Shown here: positions 47,770 to 59,179 of the stretch, in pieces
How positions within the stretch are numbered: the first letter of the stretch is position 1
How the letters are laid out: each line of letters starts with the position of its first letter
DNA from: Vicugna pacos
Lineage: Eukaryota > Chordata > Mammalia > Artiodactyla > Camelidae
Direction: 5' to 3'
Length of the DNA: 64,000 nucleotides
Assembly (NCBI RefSeq): GCF_048564905.1
Contig: NC_133018.1
Location: 868,001 to 932,000, forward strand
Program-made: the position numbers and the translations under genes
The notes under the pieces: model-generated
What the model saw: only the letters and a program-made list of their open reading frames with translations
Databases searched by the model: none
What the model was told of the DNA's origin: nothing

Positions 47770-49411
47770 TGTGATCAGAAGGCTTAAGATCTGTCCTTTG
47801 TTTCTGAGGGTCAGAAAATCTGCAGGTGTTCTGTAGGAATTTCATCCAGAAGCATTCTTTCAGGCAAAGAACTGTAGAAGTGGTAAAAGCGTCTGCATGA
47901 TTCCTTTTCACAAATACTAACCTCCTCCAACATCCACCTGCTGTTCTCCACCTTCCAGTGCCATCAGGTGGCTGTTTGGTTGAGTAGGCAACCGTTGCAG
48001 GCACAGTACGTGTTGACTGAAGCCTGTGAACTCTGTAACCACACGCTCACTTTGCCCCGGGACTGCCACCCCAGGACCGTGTAAAGCAAGGGAAGAGTTC
48101 CAATATGCACGAGTTTCAGTGAGCACGTAGTGTGCACTCTGAGGACTGCCTGTGTTTTGTTCAGAGCCTGTGTTGTTATCTGGAGGTTGGTTGTTCTGGT
48201 TGGATCTTTGTTGTCCACACCAGAAGAGCAACCTCTCTCCTGAGAGTTTTTTTTAAATCATGGTCTTATGCTTATTTCCTTCATAGCACTTTTCATAATT
48301 TATAATTATTTAATTTATGTCTGTTTGCTTACTTATTTTCACACTGTGCTGTTAAAATTGTATGACAAACAGGAGGCATAATGAGATAGGCATTGAATGA
48401 AGGAATGACATCTTCCATGATGGTAAAACACAGGTTGCAAAACAGTTTCAATTATAGTCCCAAGATTCTTTTAGGGACCACAATCAAATAAACAGTATCA
48501 TCAGAGAAACCCAGACAAGATCTCCATGTATGTTTAAGATCTAAGTTAGGCATTATTGGATATTGTACTAACAAGATATTTGTAAGATATTTCCTTAATA
48601 GTGTCTAACTGGGGAAATGCCTGGAAGTGTTAATAGTTTATAATCAAGCTGTTTTAAACATATAGAATTTTATAAGTTATTAAATGACTGAAAAGCTATG
48701 TATTTATAGTTTTTATGGCTGTGACAGATCACAATAATACCATATTTATGTGGTTAGAGAACAGGTCTCAAGCTTAACATTTGAGAGACCCTGGTGCTTT
48801 ATGAAAAACATCTAGCATGGTACTCAGCACAGAGAGATGCTCAAGAAACAGTTTATTTCCTTTTAACTCCCCCTTCTCTTCTTCCTACCAAATCAAACAG
48901 GTACTCTTTTCAGTCAGTTCAGTGTACTTGTTTACAAGCATCATTGCAACCCTGTATTTTTCAAAAGCTTAGTGAAGCTTAGGCAAGCAATAGTCCTTTG
49001 TGTATGACTTAAAGCAATTCCTACAGCAAAGCTGTAGAAGAATGGAACATTTGTTGCAAAATGCATAAGAACATATGTGTCTTCCATACAGCTCCCCAAA
49101 TGCACTTTGTGCCCTGGTGAAAGAAGCAGCAGATAATGGAGAAAGTTGGTTGAAATTTTTGCACTGAATTTCTCCTGGTGCTCCTTGGCTAGAGTAAGTG
49201 GAGGAGGGTCCCATGAATGGGCTATACCACACTTAGAGGAATCTAATTCAAGCTACAGGGTTATAGATCTCCTTTTAACTAAGCATATGACATTAGGGCA
49301 GATGACATCATAAAATGTGATTAGCTGAAGACAAGGCAGATGTGGGATCTCTGTAGGTGGCTGATGCAAATTTCCTCACTCACAGGGTGTAGATCCAGTA
49401 GGATTGTGTAT
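47770..49411. other. Unassigned DNA
   Basis: No gene recognised; only short chance frames on both strands. Confidence 0.3.
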
Positions 49412-49577
49412 CAGTGCTTCTCAAACTTTAATATGCATAGGAATCACCTGTGGATCTTGTTAAACTGAAGATTCTAATTCAGTGGTTCTGCGTGGAGTCT
49501 AAGAGGCTGTATTTCTAACAAGATTCCCAGTTATGCTGAGGCTGCTGATCTGAGGACAACACTTTGACCTGCTAGAG
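49412..49577 (+). mobile_element. MER5A hAT-Charlie DNA transposon
   Basis: Starts cagtgcttctcaaacttta and follows MER5A throughout: aggaatcacctgtggatctt, 'gattctaattcagtggttct', 'atttctaacaagattcccag', and an end with ctgaggacaacactttgac. Non-autonomous and ancient. Confidence 0.92.
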
Positions 49578-50779
49578 TCTACCATTGACTTGCTGTGCCA
49601 ACCAAAATGGGGCTTAGAATATTTGTTCCTATTCCCTCCCTTTTTAGACTGTGATTACTACAATAAGAACCCATTAAGCTTCCTGGATTAAAAAAAAGCT
49701 TAGTGTAAAATAAATTCTAGACATTATCAATTACATCATCCCATGATTTTAGATGTTCTTGGCAAGAGTTCTTTCTGGCACATTGTTTAGTACACCTGTT
49801 TTCCCAAGATTTAGGGTTTGCATGTAATAAAATGCACTAACTAAAAGATAGCTCAGCTATCATTCCAATTTCTTATTTTGCAGGTGAGGAGACTAAGGCT
49901 AGATTACTTACTTACGTGTTTTGAGCCTCTTTAACAATGCCAAAAAACTAACATATGCTGATTTGGAAGCAGATCACATTGTGGTTTTACTTACAAAAGT
50001 TACTAAATAATGGCTTTGATTGTGATTTAAGCAACAAGTTTATAAAACAGAATTATTTTCTCACCGCCTTGAGCTACTCAGTTACTTTGACATTATGTAG
50101 ACATAGTATACCCAGACACCTCTTTTGCCCGGAAAACTAACACTTGACATGTTGTTGGAGGTATTAAGTGGGAGCATCCACTTAAATGGTAACGATTTCC
50201 CTTTCAGCATAAACATTCATTTTACTAAGTTAATCTCTGCCAAATCAGAAGACATTGCTTATAATGTTCTAGCAAAGCGCATACACAAAAGAGATGTAAT
50301 TAAATGCAGAATTTAACCAATATGTTTGAATGTAATTTTAAAACATGGTAAATAAAAAGTAGCCAAGTCCTTTCAGTTTTCAAATGTGATGTTCAAGTTG
50401 AAACTTTAATATTTTAGCTGCTTATTTTTTTGGTGAAGCTTTTAAATTAAAATGGATGCACCCCTGACCTCTCACCTCGTCCTGCAGTTTCCACAGCACA
50501 CAGCACATTTCCTCACATATATATATACTTGTGTTTTGAATGAAAAGTCTTTAAACTGAACTCACATTTTCTCTTTTTTCTATATGCTTTCCATGTTGAA
50601 GTAAGTGGAAATATAATTCTCCTCACATTAAATTGGAATTGTCTTAGAACACTTTCTTCTCAGTTTCACTGATTCTGTTTTCCAAATGCTTCTGTTACTC
50701 AGTGACTCTTAGTGACATCACCCTTCTCAAGCCATCATAGCTCACACCTATTTTAGGAAACATGCCCTCTATTGATTTT
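49578..50779. other. Unassigned AT-rich DNA
   Basis: No gene or clear repeat recognised. Confidence 0.3.
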
Positions 50780-51120
50780 TCTTCTTTCAGCCTCGCTCCC
50801 CTTTAATCCATCCCTAAGTGTTAACACCAGATCATTCCTTTTAAAACTATGATTAGGCTTACCTTAACCTGGATCCTTACAGCAGCGCTCCATTATCTGC
50901 AGAATAAAATACAAATTCTTTAGGCCAGTATTCAAGGCTCTTTGTAATCCAAGCTCCAGTCTACCTTTTATGATTTACATTATACTAATCCCAACATAAA
51001 CCCTCTACTGTAGTCAAATTGCTTGACTTTCTGTCTCCCAAACATGCCATATACTTTCCAGCCATCATGTCTTTTGCCACTTCCCTGGCCTGGTAGGCAT
51101 TCCCTTCCCTTCTATTCCCA
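50780..51120 (+). mobile_element. L2 LINE 3' portion
   Basis: L2 ORF-end wording: cttacagcagcgctccatta, 'ctgcagaataaaatacaaat', gtattcaaggctctttgtaa, ctccagtctacctttta. Ancient, broken. Confidence 0.8.
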
Positions 51121-51828
51121 TGAAGAGAAACTGAAGTGAAAATGACAATTTGGGAAAGGTAAGAAGCATTAGAGTTGATGGAGTTCAACCTCTCACTGCT
51201 TCCGCTATTTTAAGAAACTAAAAACCACAAAAATGCAGGTTCATGCTTATTAATATCTAATGAGCACTATGCTAATCATTGTATAAGTTGGTTAGTTTTT
51301 TAATCATGTGGTTCATTTCATATCTACCATACCGCCTGAGTTTTTGATAAATTTTTTTTGTAAAGACCAAAACTCTACTAAGTTTGATCATCATAAACTA
51401 TCCTGAGGAAGTTCAAATGAAGCCAAATTCCCTACATGTCCTATGGAGCAGTTAATGACATCCGAACTGATGTCATATCATGAAAAAAAATCTGAACTGA
51501 TTTTTCATTGAATCTAAAATTTTTCTGGTCCTAAGAAAGGGGTGCTCACACTTTATGCCTCACTAATATCAGGATAAGTCTAGTAAAAATTCAGAAGCTG
51601 GACTTTAAGTAGCATTTAAAAAGTTCTCAAACTTTATTAGTGTGTGTGTAGGTGGGGTGGTGTGTGGAAGCAGAAACTGGCTGATTATAAAAAGCAAATT
51701 AACTAATATTTAGTTGAGTATAGCCCTTAATGGGGGATGATAGTGAAAGAGATTTTTCTCTATACTGAGAATAAATGAACCGTGCCACTTACAAGTTAAC
51801 ATTCCTAAGATTAAGAATTAAAACACAG
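51121..51828. other. Unassigned AT-rich DNA
   Basis: No gene or clear repeat recognised. Confidence 0.3.
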
Positions 51829-51937
51829 TGGGGTGGATATAGCTCAGTGGTAGAGCACATGCTTAGCGTGCATGAGGTTCTGGGTTCAATCCCCAGTACC
51901 TCCATTTATAAAAATGGGGGAGAAAAAAGAGTGAAAA
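51829..51937 (+). mobile_element. tRNA-Ala-derived SINE, Vic-1-like (camelid)
   Basis: Head with ATAGCTCAGTGG (A box), gcTTAGCgtgcatgagg and the B box GGTTCAATCCC, ending CCCAGTACCTCCA as in tRNA-Ala. The tail is short (tttataaaaatgggggag, then A-rich). Closely related to the copy at 8666-8819. No convincing target-site duplication found. Confidence 0.88.
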
Positions 51938-52699
51938 CATATTCTGCAGTGACCTTGAAATAATGTATTGCGGATGACTTTATTGGTTGCACAATATTTC
52001 GTTGGGCATGTAGCACCACCAGAGTGAATCAGCAACAGGCATTCATGATGATCTGCTATAACCTGAGGTTTGGAGGGCTATGATTTACCAGACAACCTAC
52101 GTACTGTGATTTCAATTTTAAATGCATAATAACTGCAGATATTTGATAATAACCTGTTCTGGTTTATGGAGGTAATATTTTCAGTTGACAAAGAATAATA
52201 AATTGGTGTATAAATTTTCTAAAAGTGAAGCACACCAATCCAAAGGCATCTTCAGGAAACTGTCTGTCTCAGAAAGTGCCAGCACAGGCGAGAACAAGAC
52301 GTCACCTCCTCACCAAGGCAGTGGTATGATATACACCCCAGAGCTTCGAATCAGGAAGGGAAACCGGGGACAGGGGATGGTAAGACTATGAAATCTTTAT
52401 TGACTGGGTGAGTTCACTTGGAAATGACTAAGGCTGCACATGCTGTCACCAAGTCAAACGGTGTCTCAACAGATGTGTAGTTTTAGGAAAGTAAAAGATA
52501 CTTTTATGCCCACTTGAATTCATGGCTTGCGCTGTAAGCAGTCATGGTCTCAGGCTGAAGTCTACCAACAGTAAAGCAGATGCTGCCCAACTCTGTTTTC
52601 TACAGAGACTGTCCAATCAGCCAGTGCTGACTGAGTGCCAGAGTCAGTTTGCTGTGGGTAATTCACTTGCCATATAAGTGCATTGTTATGAACTGTTGT
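51938..52699. other. Unassigned DNA
   Basis: No gene recognised. Confidence 0.3.
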
Positions 52700-52900
52700 T
52701 TAGTTTGGATCCAGAATTCTAGAATTAATGATGACTACGACCTTCAGCAACCAGTTAAAAGAATGTTCACAGCAGCTTTATTCATAATGGACAAAAATTC
52801 CAAACAACCCAAAAATTCAAGAACAGGAGAATGCATAAACAAACACAATGGAATACTACTCAGCAATAAAAAAGAATAAACTGACCTGTCTCCGATCCAA
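52700..52900 (+). mobile_element. LINE-1 ORF2 end fragment (L1M class)
   Basis: 'cagcagctttattcataatg', 'acaatggaatactactcagc': old L1 wording, plus orientation. Confidence 0.75.
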
Positions 52901-53399
52901 CATCTAAAGAGCTTGGAAGTTACTACTACCTCTGTTCTTATATATTAAAACAAATAAAACAACAAAAAACCAGAACAAATTGAAAAGCAATGACTTTTCC
53001 TGAATCCTATCAGATTGTTGAGGTTGCAGGGCAGATCATCACCATGAAATCTGAAGACACAGGCAATAAAGAGAATCACAGCCAAGATGTACTCATGTGG
53101 GACAGAAGCCACTGGAGCTATACACTCACTGGAAGATTTAAATGGAGAATTTGATGAGTTGTTTAGAGGCCGAATGTAGACTTGTGTGAGAGTGAGAAAT
53201 TCTTGAGGGTTCATAGTGGGGGAGACTCCCCCAACACTTTTACGGGTATTACTTCCAGTAACCCTTCAAGGTTCTTATGCTGAAGATTCAAGAAAGATCT
53301 TTTCGTGGAGATGTACTTATGAAGGTCACAGCCTGGAGACATATGCCCACAGATTTAACAACTTAGATGAAGTGGACCATTTTGGGGGAAGACACAAAT

Positions 53400-53600
53400 T
53401 ACTAAAACACACACAAGAAAAATTTGATAATTTGAATAGGTCTGTATCTATTAAAAGAAGTTGAATCAATAATTAGTAACTTTCTGGGAAGAAAAGCACC
53501 TAGCTCAGATGGTTTCACTAGTGAATTCCACTGAGCATTTAAAGAAGAAATGATACCCAGTCAAATTCTGGCTCCTTTGAATAAATATTTTCCCAGGTCA
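53400..53600 (+). mobile_element. LINE-1 ORF2 fragment
   Basis: In broken frame it reads APSSDGFTSEFH, corresponding to the conserved 'SPGPDGFTSEFYQ' of L1 ORF2p. Confidence 0.65.
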
Positions 53601-53939
53601 GTGTTTGATTTTTGTTCTGACCTCAGAAGATCTCCTCCAAGGTGTCCTATTTCTTCTTTTCTCCCCAAAACTAGCTAGTCTGTGCTATAGCCTCTGTCTT
53701 GAATATCCTTCCAATGTCTGGTCACCACAACCTCCATTTCTCTTCTAAGGGCCTTTAGGCTTGAACTTCTTCCCTCTGCTGCAAATAAAGTCAGTTCCTT
53801 TCAGAAGAGTTTAAGAGCTGTTTTATGGCCCATTTCTCCCCCAGGCACAGGGTATTCATGTTTGTTCAGTAAGTTAACCTGCAGTCTCATTATGGTTTAA
53901 AATATAATCACTTACCATCCCCTCCCCTCAAAACACCCA

Positions 53940-54340
53940 CACATCACTTGCCCACAGCAACTTTACCCCTATGTACCCAAGAGAAGTGAAAATATATGTC
54001 CACTTAAGAACTTAAATGAATGTTCATTGCAGAATCATTCACAACAGACAAAAACTGGAGACATTCCAAATGTCCATAATCCAGTGAAGCATCCAATTAA
54101 TTACTGTTTGATGACAAAAAGCAACATAACTACTTGTCCTAGCAATAACATGGACGAATCTCAAAGTATTATAAGAAAACACTAGATAAAAAACTTTTTG
54201 GAATGATGAAAATGTTCTAAAACTGTGGTGATGAATGCACAACTCTGTAAATCTGCAGTGAACTGAACATTTACATTTTATACTATGTTGATATAGTTGT
54301 CTTAAAGTAGAAAACAAGGGACAGCCTCCTGTTGCTTGCT
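53940..54340 (+). mobile_element. LINE-1 3' fragment (L1M class)
   Basis: ttcattgcagaatcattcac, aacatggacgaatctcaaag, 'atgaaaatgttctaaaactg': old L1 ORF2 end and 3' UTR. Confidence 0.7.
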
Positions 54341-55599
54341 GTTTGGTCAATTTTTTAAAACTCAGTATGGTATAAAGAGAGGGATGAGCATTTTAAAGGA
54401 CCTTGTAACATGAATTAATGAAGTCCAAACTGCAAGATGTGGGACCCCGAGAGTTAGCAGCTGCTGCAGTCTCAAACTCTCCCCCTAAGCCCAGCCCCTC
54501 CAGCCTGCCTTAAAGGCAATTCTCAGAGTCTGCACTGGACCCCACCACCAGCAACCCCCCAGCACCCGGGCAGGAGGCTCTGGGAGGACCTGGGCTTGGA
54601 GACACAAACCCATCAGTGCCAGCACTAAATGCAAAGCACAGCGAAAAAGTTTGAAATTTGTGTAGAAGATTCTGACTGGCTGAAAAAGAAACTTTCTTTT
54701 CTGGGTTAGGATGTGCCATCAACTTTTTTATTTCTCAACCACAGCTTTATGTCTTACAACAGACTATGTAATTCTTAAATAGGGGGGACAATCATGTTTC
54801 AGCTTCAAAGTCTCAAAATTATTTTATGGGACATATGTAACAAAAAGAAAAGGATCTGCTAACTCCAAGAACTGCTCAGAGATCGTTTAATCTTCCTTTA
54901 ATAACAATAAAAAGAGTAACTTACTTTAAAAATAGGTTTGTGCATGAGCCACCTCTATCAGTTTTCCAAAGGCAGAAAAATAGGCAGTCACTTAAAATTA
55001 AATGATTTATGAATAAACTCTGGGGAAAAAAAAAAAGTATCTTAGACCTGTGTCTGTGGTAAGTGCTATAACAAAGAGAAATAAAAGGAAACTCACTAGA
55101 AGGAACCTAAAGCCAAGGCCTAACCAAGCCTTCTTAGTCCTCCCTCCAAGCCAGGCATCCACTGACCACGAGCTGCCTGGGGACCTGGTGTTTTGTTCAC
55201 TGAAGCAGCTGAACAGCTAGTCTGTGTACTAGTACACACAGACAACACTTGCTGAATTAATTAGTAACTGGGAAGCCCAGGTGGAGTTAAGTTTGCAGCT
55301 CTGTCCAGAATGATCTTATATCAGTGTTTTCACACAGTGACACAGTAATCTATTTCCTTATCAGTCTGTCTCCAACAGGCTCTGCAGCATCCCTCAGGGA
55401 GGGCGGGAACATGGACCAGGGCCTGGCAGAGAAGATTCTCTGACTGTTAAATCTCACCAGGAGAGGGGGCTGCCCTAACCCACACAACTGTGGGACCCAA
55501 GTCTAGCAGTCTCACTTTCACGGACTCTGCTTTGCACTCCAGGACGATGTCCAAGAGACTGAGGTGACGGAGGACCCTGGCTCTGCCAGGCCCACTCAC
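54341..55599. other. Unassigned DNA
   Basis: No gene or definite repeat recognised; 54430-54600 is GC-richer. Confidence 0.3.
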
Positions 55600-55800
55600 T
55601 TCCAGGCAGTAATGACCAGAGCACTAGCCCGAGGCTAAGGGCTCAGCGCTCACCTACATGTTTCACCCAATCCCCCCAGCCCTGAGGTGGGTATCACTAC
55701 CCTCTCTCTATAGGACAGAAAAACAAGCTCAGGTCACAGACAGGTGTCCAGAGCACAGACTCTTACTTACTCTACTGTACAGACTCCAGCCACGGATCAG
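55600..55800 (-). mobile_element. MIR SINE, minus orientation
   Basis: gctcacctacatgtttcaccc, ccctgaggtgggtatcacta, 'gacagaaaaacaagctcagg': antisense MIR. Confidence 0.6.
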
Positions 55801-56459
55801 AACATGGGCCTCAGATAATCTGCTCTGAAGTCACTCAGTGGGTGGTGGGTTCCTGGGTGTTTACTGTTAGGCTGCATGGCTCACACATTATATATGTATC
55901 CAATATTCAATAGATTGTAAAGAATGCCACCCCTACACCGCCAGAGACAGGAAGGCAGAAGAGCCCTAAAAGCGACCCAAAGCCCCTCTCCTGCCTAAAC
56001 GACTTTGCCCTCCCCTCCTTTCCTCCCCACCAGCACCCAACAGCAGGCCTCCGCCCAGCACAAGAAGAGCAGGGGAAGCAGCACGGAGAACTACCCTAGT
56101 CAGTCAGAGGTCAGCGGGAGACAGCTCCTAACCACCCCCACTTCACTGCGCCACCCTAGAGAGGTCCAGCCTTATCACATGACTCCATCTGGGCCTCAGG
56201 TGCCGGGACCAGTGGTGCACACTGGCCCAAGCTGGATCAGATTCTCTCCCCAAGGGGTCAGGGTGCTCTGGGCAGCTAGGGGCAGTGCTCTTCTGCCAAG
56301 TGCACAGGGATGTGGTAAAAGTGAAGAGAGGAAAAAAACAAAAAAACAGCTGTGCAGAGATGCAGGATGCAAGAAGATTTTGTAAATGTAAAGAGGGAGG
56401 GGAGTAGCTGCCTTGGTCTAGTTTTTAGTTCCTGGTTACATCCATACCTGAAGCTTTAA
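55801..56459. other. Unassigned DNA
   Basis: A 126-codon plus-strand open frame at 56005-56385 (MPSPPFLPTSTQQQASAQHK...) is low-complexity, has no recognised domain and is probably chance. Confidence 0.25.
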
Positions 56460-56800
56460 CTGCTCTTCCTGTCCCTGCAACACCATGCGAAATATCCCTG
56501 GATCTTAATCACAGACTCCCCGATTTCTACAGCCCATTTTCTACAAGTCGTGCCCGAAATGCTTTAGCACCCTTCCCCACCTTTCACCCAGCTAGCTCCA
56601 CGTCATTCTCCATGTCCCAGCTTAAACAGCACTTCCTCCAGGAAACCCTACCCTCCCAGACTACTCTTCAAATCTTTGCTCTACTTTCGATGGGTACAGA
56701 AGGGAGCACTCTGCACCTCGTCATCTACTGAGTAAACGGGATTACTTTCCTGTTAGGCTGTAAACACCAAAGTGTAAAAACCACTTCAATCCTACCGCTT
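56460..56800 (+). mobile_element. L2 LINE 3' end
   Basis: 'catgtcccagcttaaacagc', acttcctccaggaaacccta, 'tgttaggctgtaaacaccaa', cacgctcagtaacgttacc: L2 3' wording. Confidence 0.8.
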
Positions 56801-57129
56801 AGCACGTAAGTCAGGTACACGCTCAGTAACGTTACCAAGTGAATGAAGATCAAGAAACTGGTGGAGAATGTAGGAGTGAGAAGGATAAACACTGATGAAC
56901 ACCCTTCTGATAAAAATGAAGCTGCTTTGACCCTACCTCCGTCACCCCTTCCAAGTTTCTGGTTCCTCTCTCTTCTATCTCCACAACAGGCCCAAGTTGG
57001 TCACGACAATCATCATTTTATACTTTGGTGCTAACACATTCAGGAACCCGAACTGCAGGAAGTACGTTTCCAGGTAACTCGCTCTAATAGAGGAAAGTCT
57101 AAAGTAGTTCAGGAAAAAAAAAATTTACA

Positions 57130-57290
57130 CGTTTTGAGGTCTAGACAAATCTCAGTTCTGCTGCACATTTACTGGCTGTGAACCCTAGACAAGGCACCTG
57201 CAACCTGGTTTCCTTATCTGTAAGGTAAAAAATAATAATAATAATAATACCTCAAAGATGAGGATGAAATGACCCTGAAACCACAGCACC
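57130..57290 (+). mobile_element. MIR SINE
   Basis: 'ctggctgtgaaccctagaca', ggtttccttatctgtaaggt, followed by an AAT run (57228-57250). Confidence 0.7.
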
Positions 57291-57669
57291 TAAGGCAAGC
57301 TTGCAACTGTTAGATGGTCTGCACCCCACCCCCAGCTCCTACCAGCCACGGACGGGTTCAGAGCCCAGAGCCTGCCCTAAGACTGCGCATCTAAGAGGGA
57401 CCTTGGAGAACATCTATCCTGTTGGCTTTCAAAGGTATGGGAGCCCCAAGAAGTGAAAGAGAAAAGAGAAACAAAAAGGAAGAAAAAGCCTCTCAGGGTC
57501 AGGCGGGTGGGCGGGCACAGCAGGCTGGACGCGGGGTGGGGTACCTTGACATGTTTCTCGGGGAATCGGTTGTGCTCTACTTAGTAGGTACATTACTGCG
57601 AGCAAAGTCAGGAATAAACTATATATAGTTCCCGGAAAATTCAACTTGCCTGTTTTCCACAAAAATCTT

Positions 57670-57675
57670 TTTATT
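57670..57675 (-). terminator. Second polyadenylation signal AATAAA (minus)
   Basis: gcattaataaaaagat on the minus strand, about 240 bases after the first signal, fitting an alternative longer 3' UTR. Confidence 0.35.
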
Positions 57676-57907
57676 AATGCTTGAGAACTGAGAACATACA
57701 AATTAAATTCAGCAGAATGGCATATCAATTATAGTCAATTATAGCCACCACCAGGAGGAGCACATTATTAGGGATGTTACTAACATCAAAATGAATTTTG
57801 TTTGCATTTTACTTGCACTCAAAACTGTTTAGAAACTCTGGGTTTCCTGTTGCTCATGTAAGATGGTCTCCTCAAATCTTTGAGCTCCAAAAACCACACG
57901 AGACTTC

Positions 57908-57913
57908 TTTATT
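57908..57913 (-). terminator. Polyadenylation signal AATAAA (minus)
   Basis: ttttaataaagaagtc on the minus strand, about 205 bases after the candidate TAG stop. Confidence 0.4.
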
Positions 57914-58479
57914 AAAAGTTACATTAACACTTAAACCAGCACAACTAGGAATCTAGTTTGGAGCGTCTGTACATGATTTGTACTACTGCTGGTCCTGCCT
58001 TTCAAACAGGTGCTACCAATACCCAGCAAAGTTCCAGAGAGGGATGGGCGGAGTGCTAGAGCCAAGAGAAATAAGGACAAGTTCATGGAGGAGATGAATC
58101 TCAGAATTCAGGACCTGCCTAGGGCCCAGTCTTTCTTGGGGACTGGCTGCTGGGAAACACTACTGGCATCTTAACAGGACGCTCCTCTGGTGCAGGGACT
58201 GACTGCTGCATGCACACTGCACGCGGGTCGTTTGGCACATCCACCTCCACCACAGACACCCCGAAGGCCAGTAACACCTCCAATCAATGTAACAACAAAA
58301 AGCGAAACAAAACCCACATACATTTCAAAATGGCCCTGGAGATGGGGAAGAAAAATCACACCCACTGAGTACCCTTAAATAAGCAGAAAGAAGAGAGAAC
58401 AAGCACAGTGGGGAGGAAGTCAAAGACAGATGAGGGAAACACAAAATTTAAAGAGGAACCAGCAGAAAAAAAGGCATCC

Positions 58480-58920
58480 TTCAATGACCTTCACCTACCA
58501 GGTCAAGTCCCAGCTCCTTAGAAAACAAAGTCCTTCAGGACTCGGCCCCACCCATCCCAGCTGCCTCCCCTCCAGTCTTCTCCCCAAGGTGCCTCCCACA
58601 CCCTCTCTTCCCAGACAACTCCTGCTTTTCCTGACCACATGTGCGGCACTCAGACCTCTGTGCCCTGGCATGTGAACTCTTGTCTACCTGGAATGCACGT
58701 CTCAAGGCAAACTCCCAGTCATACATCCACACCCAACGCCAAGGTTTGTGAAGCCAGACACACCAGCCCGGCCTTCTGCCCCCACAGCACTCCCCATGGG
58801 CATTCCATACTTCCGCCCAACTGCACCCCACTGTCTGGACCAGCAGCTACTGAAGGGCAGGCGCCCCTTGAGTCCTCGCAGAGAACTGCTGTTCAATGAA
58901 TTCTAAGTGAATGACCTTGC
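58480..58920 (+). mobile_element. L2 LINE 3' portion
   Basis: 'caggtcaagtcccagctcct', 'ctggcatgtgaactcttgtc', aactgctgttcaatgaattct: L2 3' region. Its open frames on both strands are not genes. Confidence 0.7.
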
Positions 58921-59019
58921 ATGAAACGTTCCGTAAAAGGCTAAAAAAGCAAATCACAAAGAAAGCAGACAATAGATATTTTCTATTATTGAAAGCATGT
59001 ATTTTCTAAACTCTGATCT

Positions 59020-59170
59020 TTGGTTTAGTATCACTTAGGAACCAGAAAGAGATGCTCTACCACTTCCTAGTTGGGTATCTGTGGGTAAATGAATTAACCT
59101 CGCTGTGTCTCAAATTTCCATTTTACTGGAAGGAACCACCCCTTGCAGGGTGGATAAGAGGACTAATTAA
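59020..59170 (+). mobile_element. MIR SINE
   Basis: 'accacttcctagttgggtat', gggtaaatgaattaacctcgc, ctgtgtctcaaatttccat: plus-strand MIR. Confidence 0.7.
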
Positions 59171-59179
59171 TATCTGCCT

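Larger units (their letters stand above)
57640..58335 (-). other. Candidate terminal exon and 3' UTR of an unnamed minus-strand gene
   Basis: Read on the minus strand. A pyrimidine-rich acceptor (ttttcttccccatctccag, exon from 58335) or a second one (gttacattgattggag, exon from 58277) is followed by coding-like sequence. In one frame 55 codons run from 58283 to a TAG at 58121-58119 and end PVKMPVVFPSSQSPRKTGP, with the natural-looking stretch VVEVDVPNDPRAVCMQQSV before it. An alternative frame from the first acceptor ends at a TAA at 58173-58171. Two polyadenylation signals follow on the minus strand, AATAAA at 57913-57908 and 57675-57670. The region holds no recognised repeat although it is surrounded by L2 and MIR. 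It could be the last exon of the gene whose first exon ends at 61756. I do not recognise the protein; it might instead be an unprocessed relic. Confidence 0.4.

Noticed and set aside
51831-51903. A functional tRNA-Ala gene
   Set aside because: Same SINE family; the head is diverged from a working tRNA and is followed by a SINE tail.
56005-56385. 126-codon open frame
   Set aside because: Low-complexity Pro/Ser/Gln composition with no domain or splice support.
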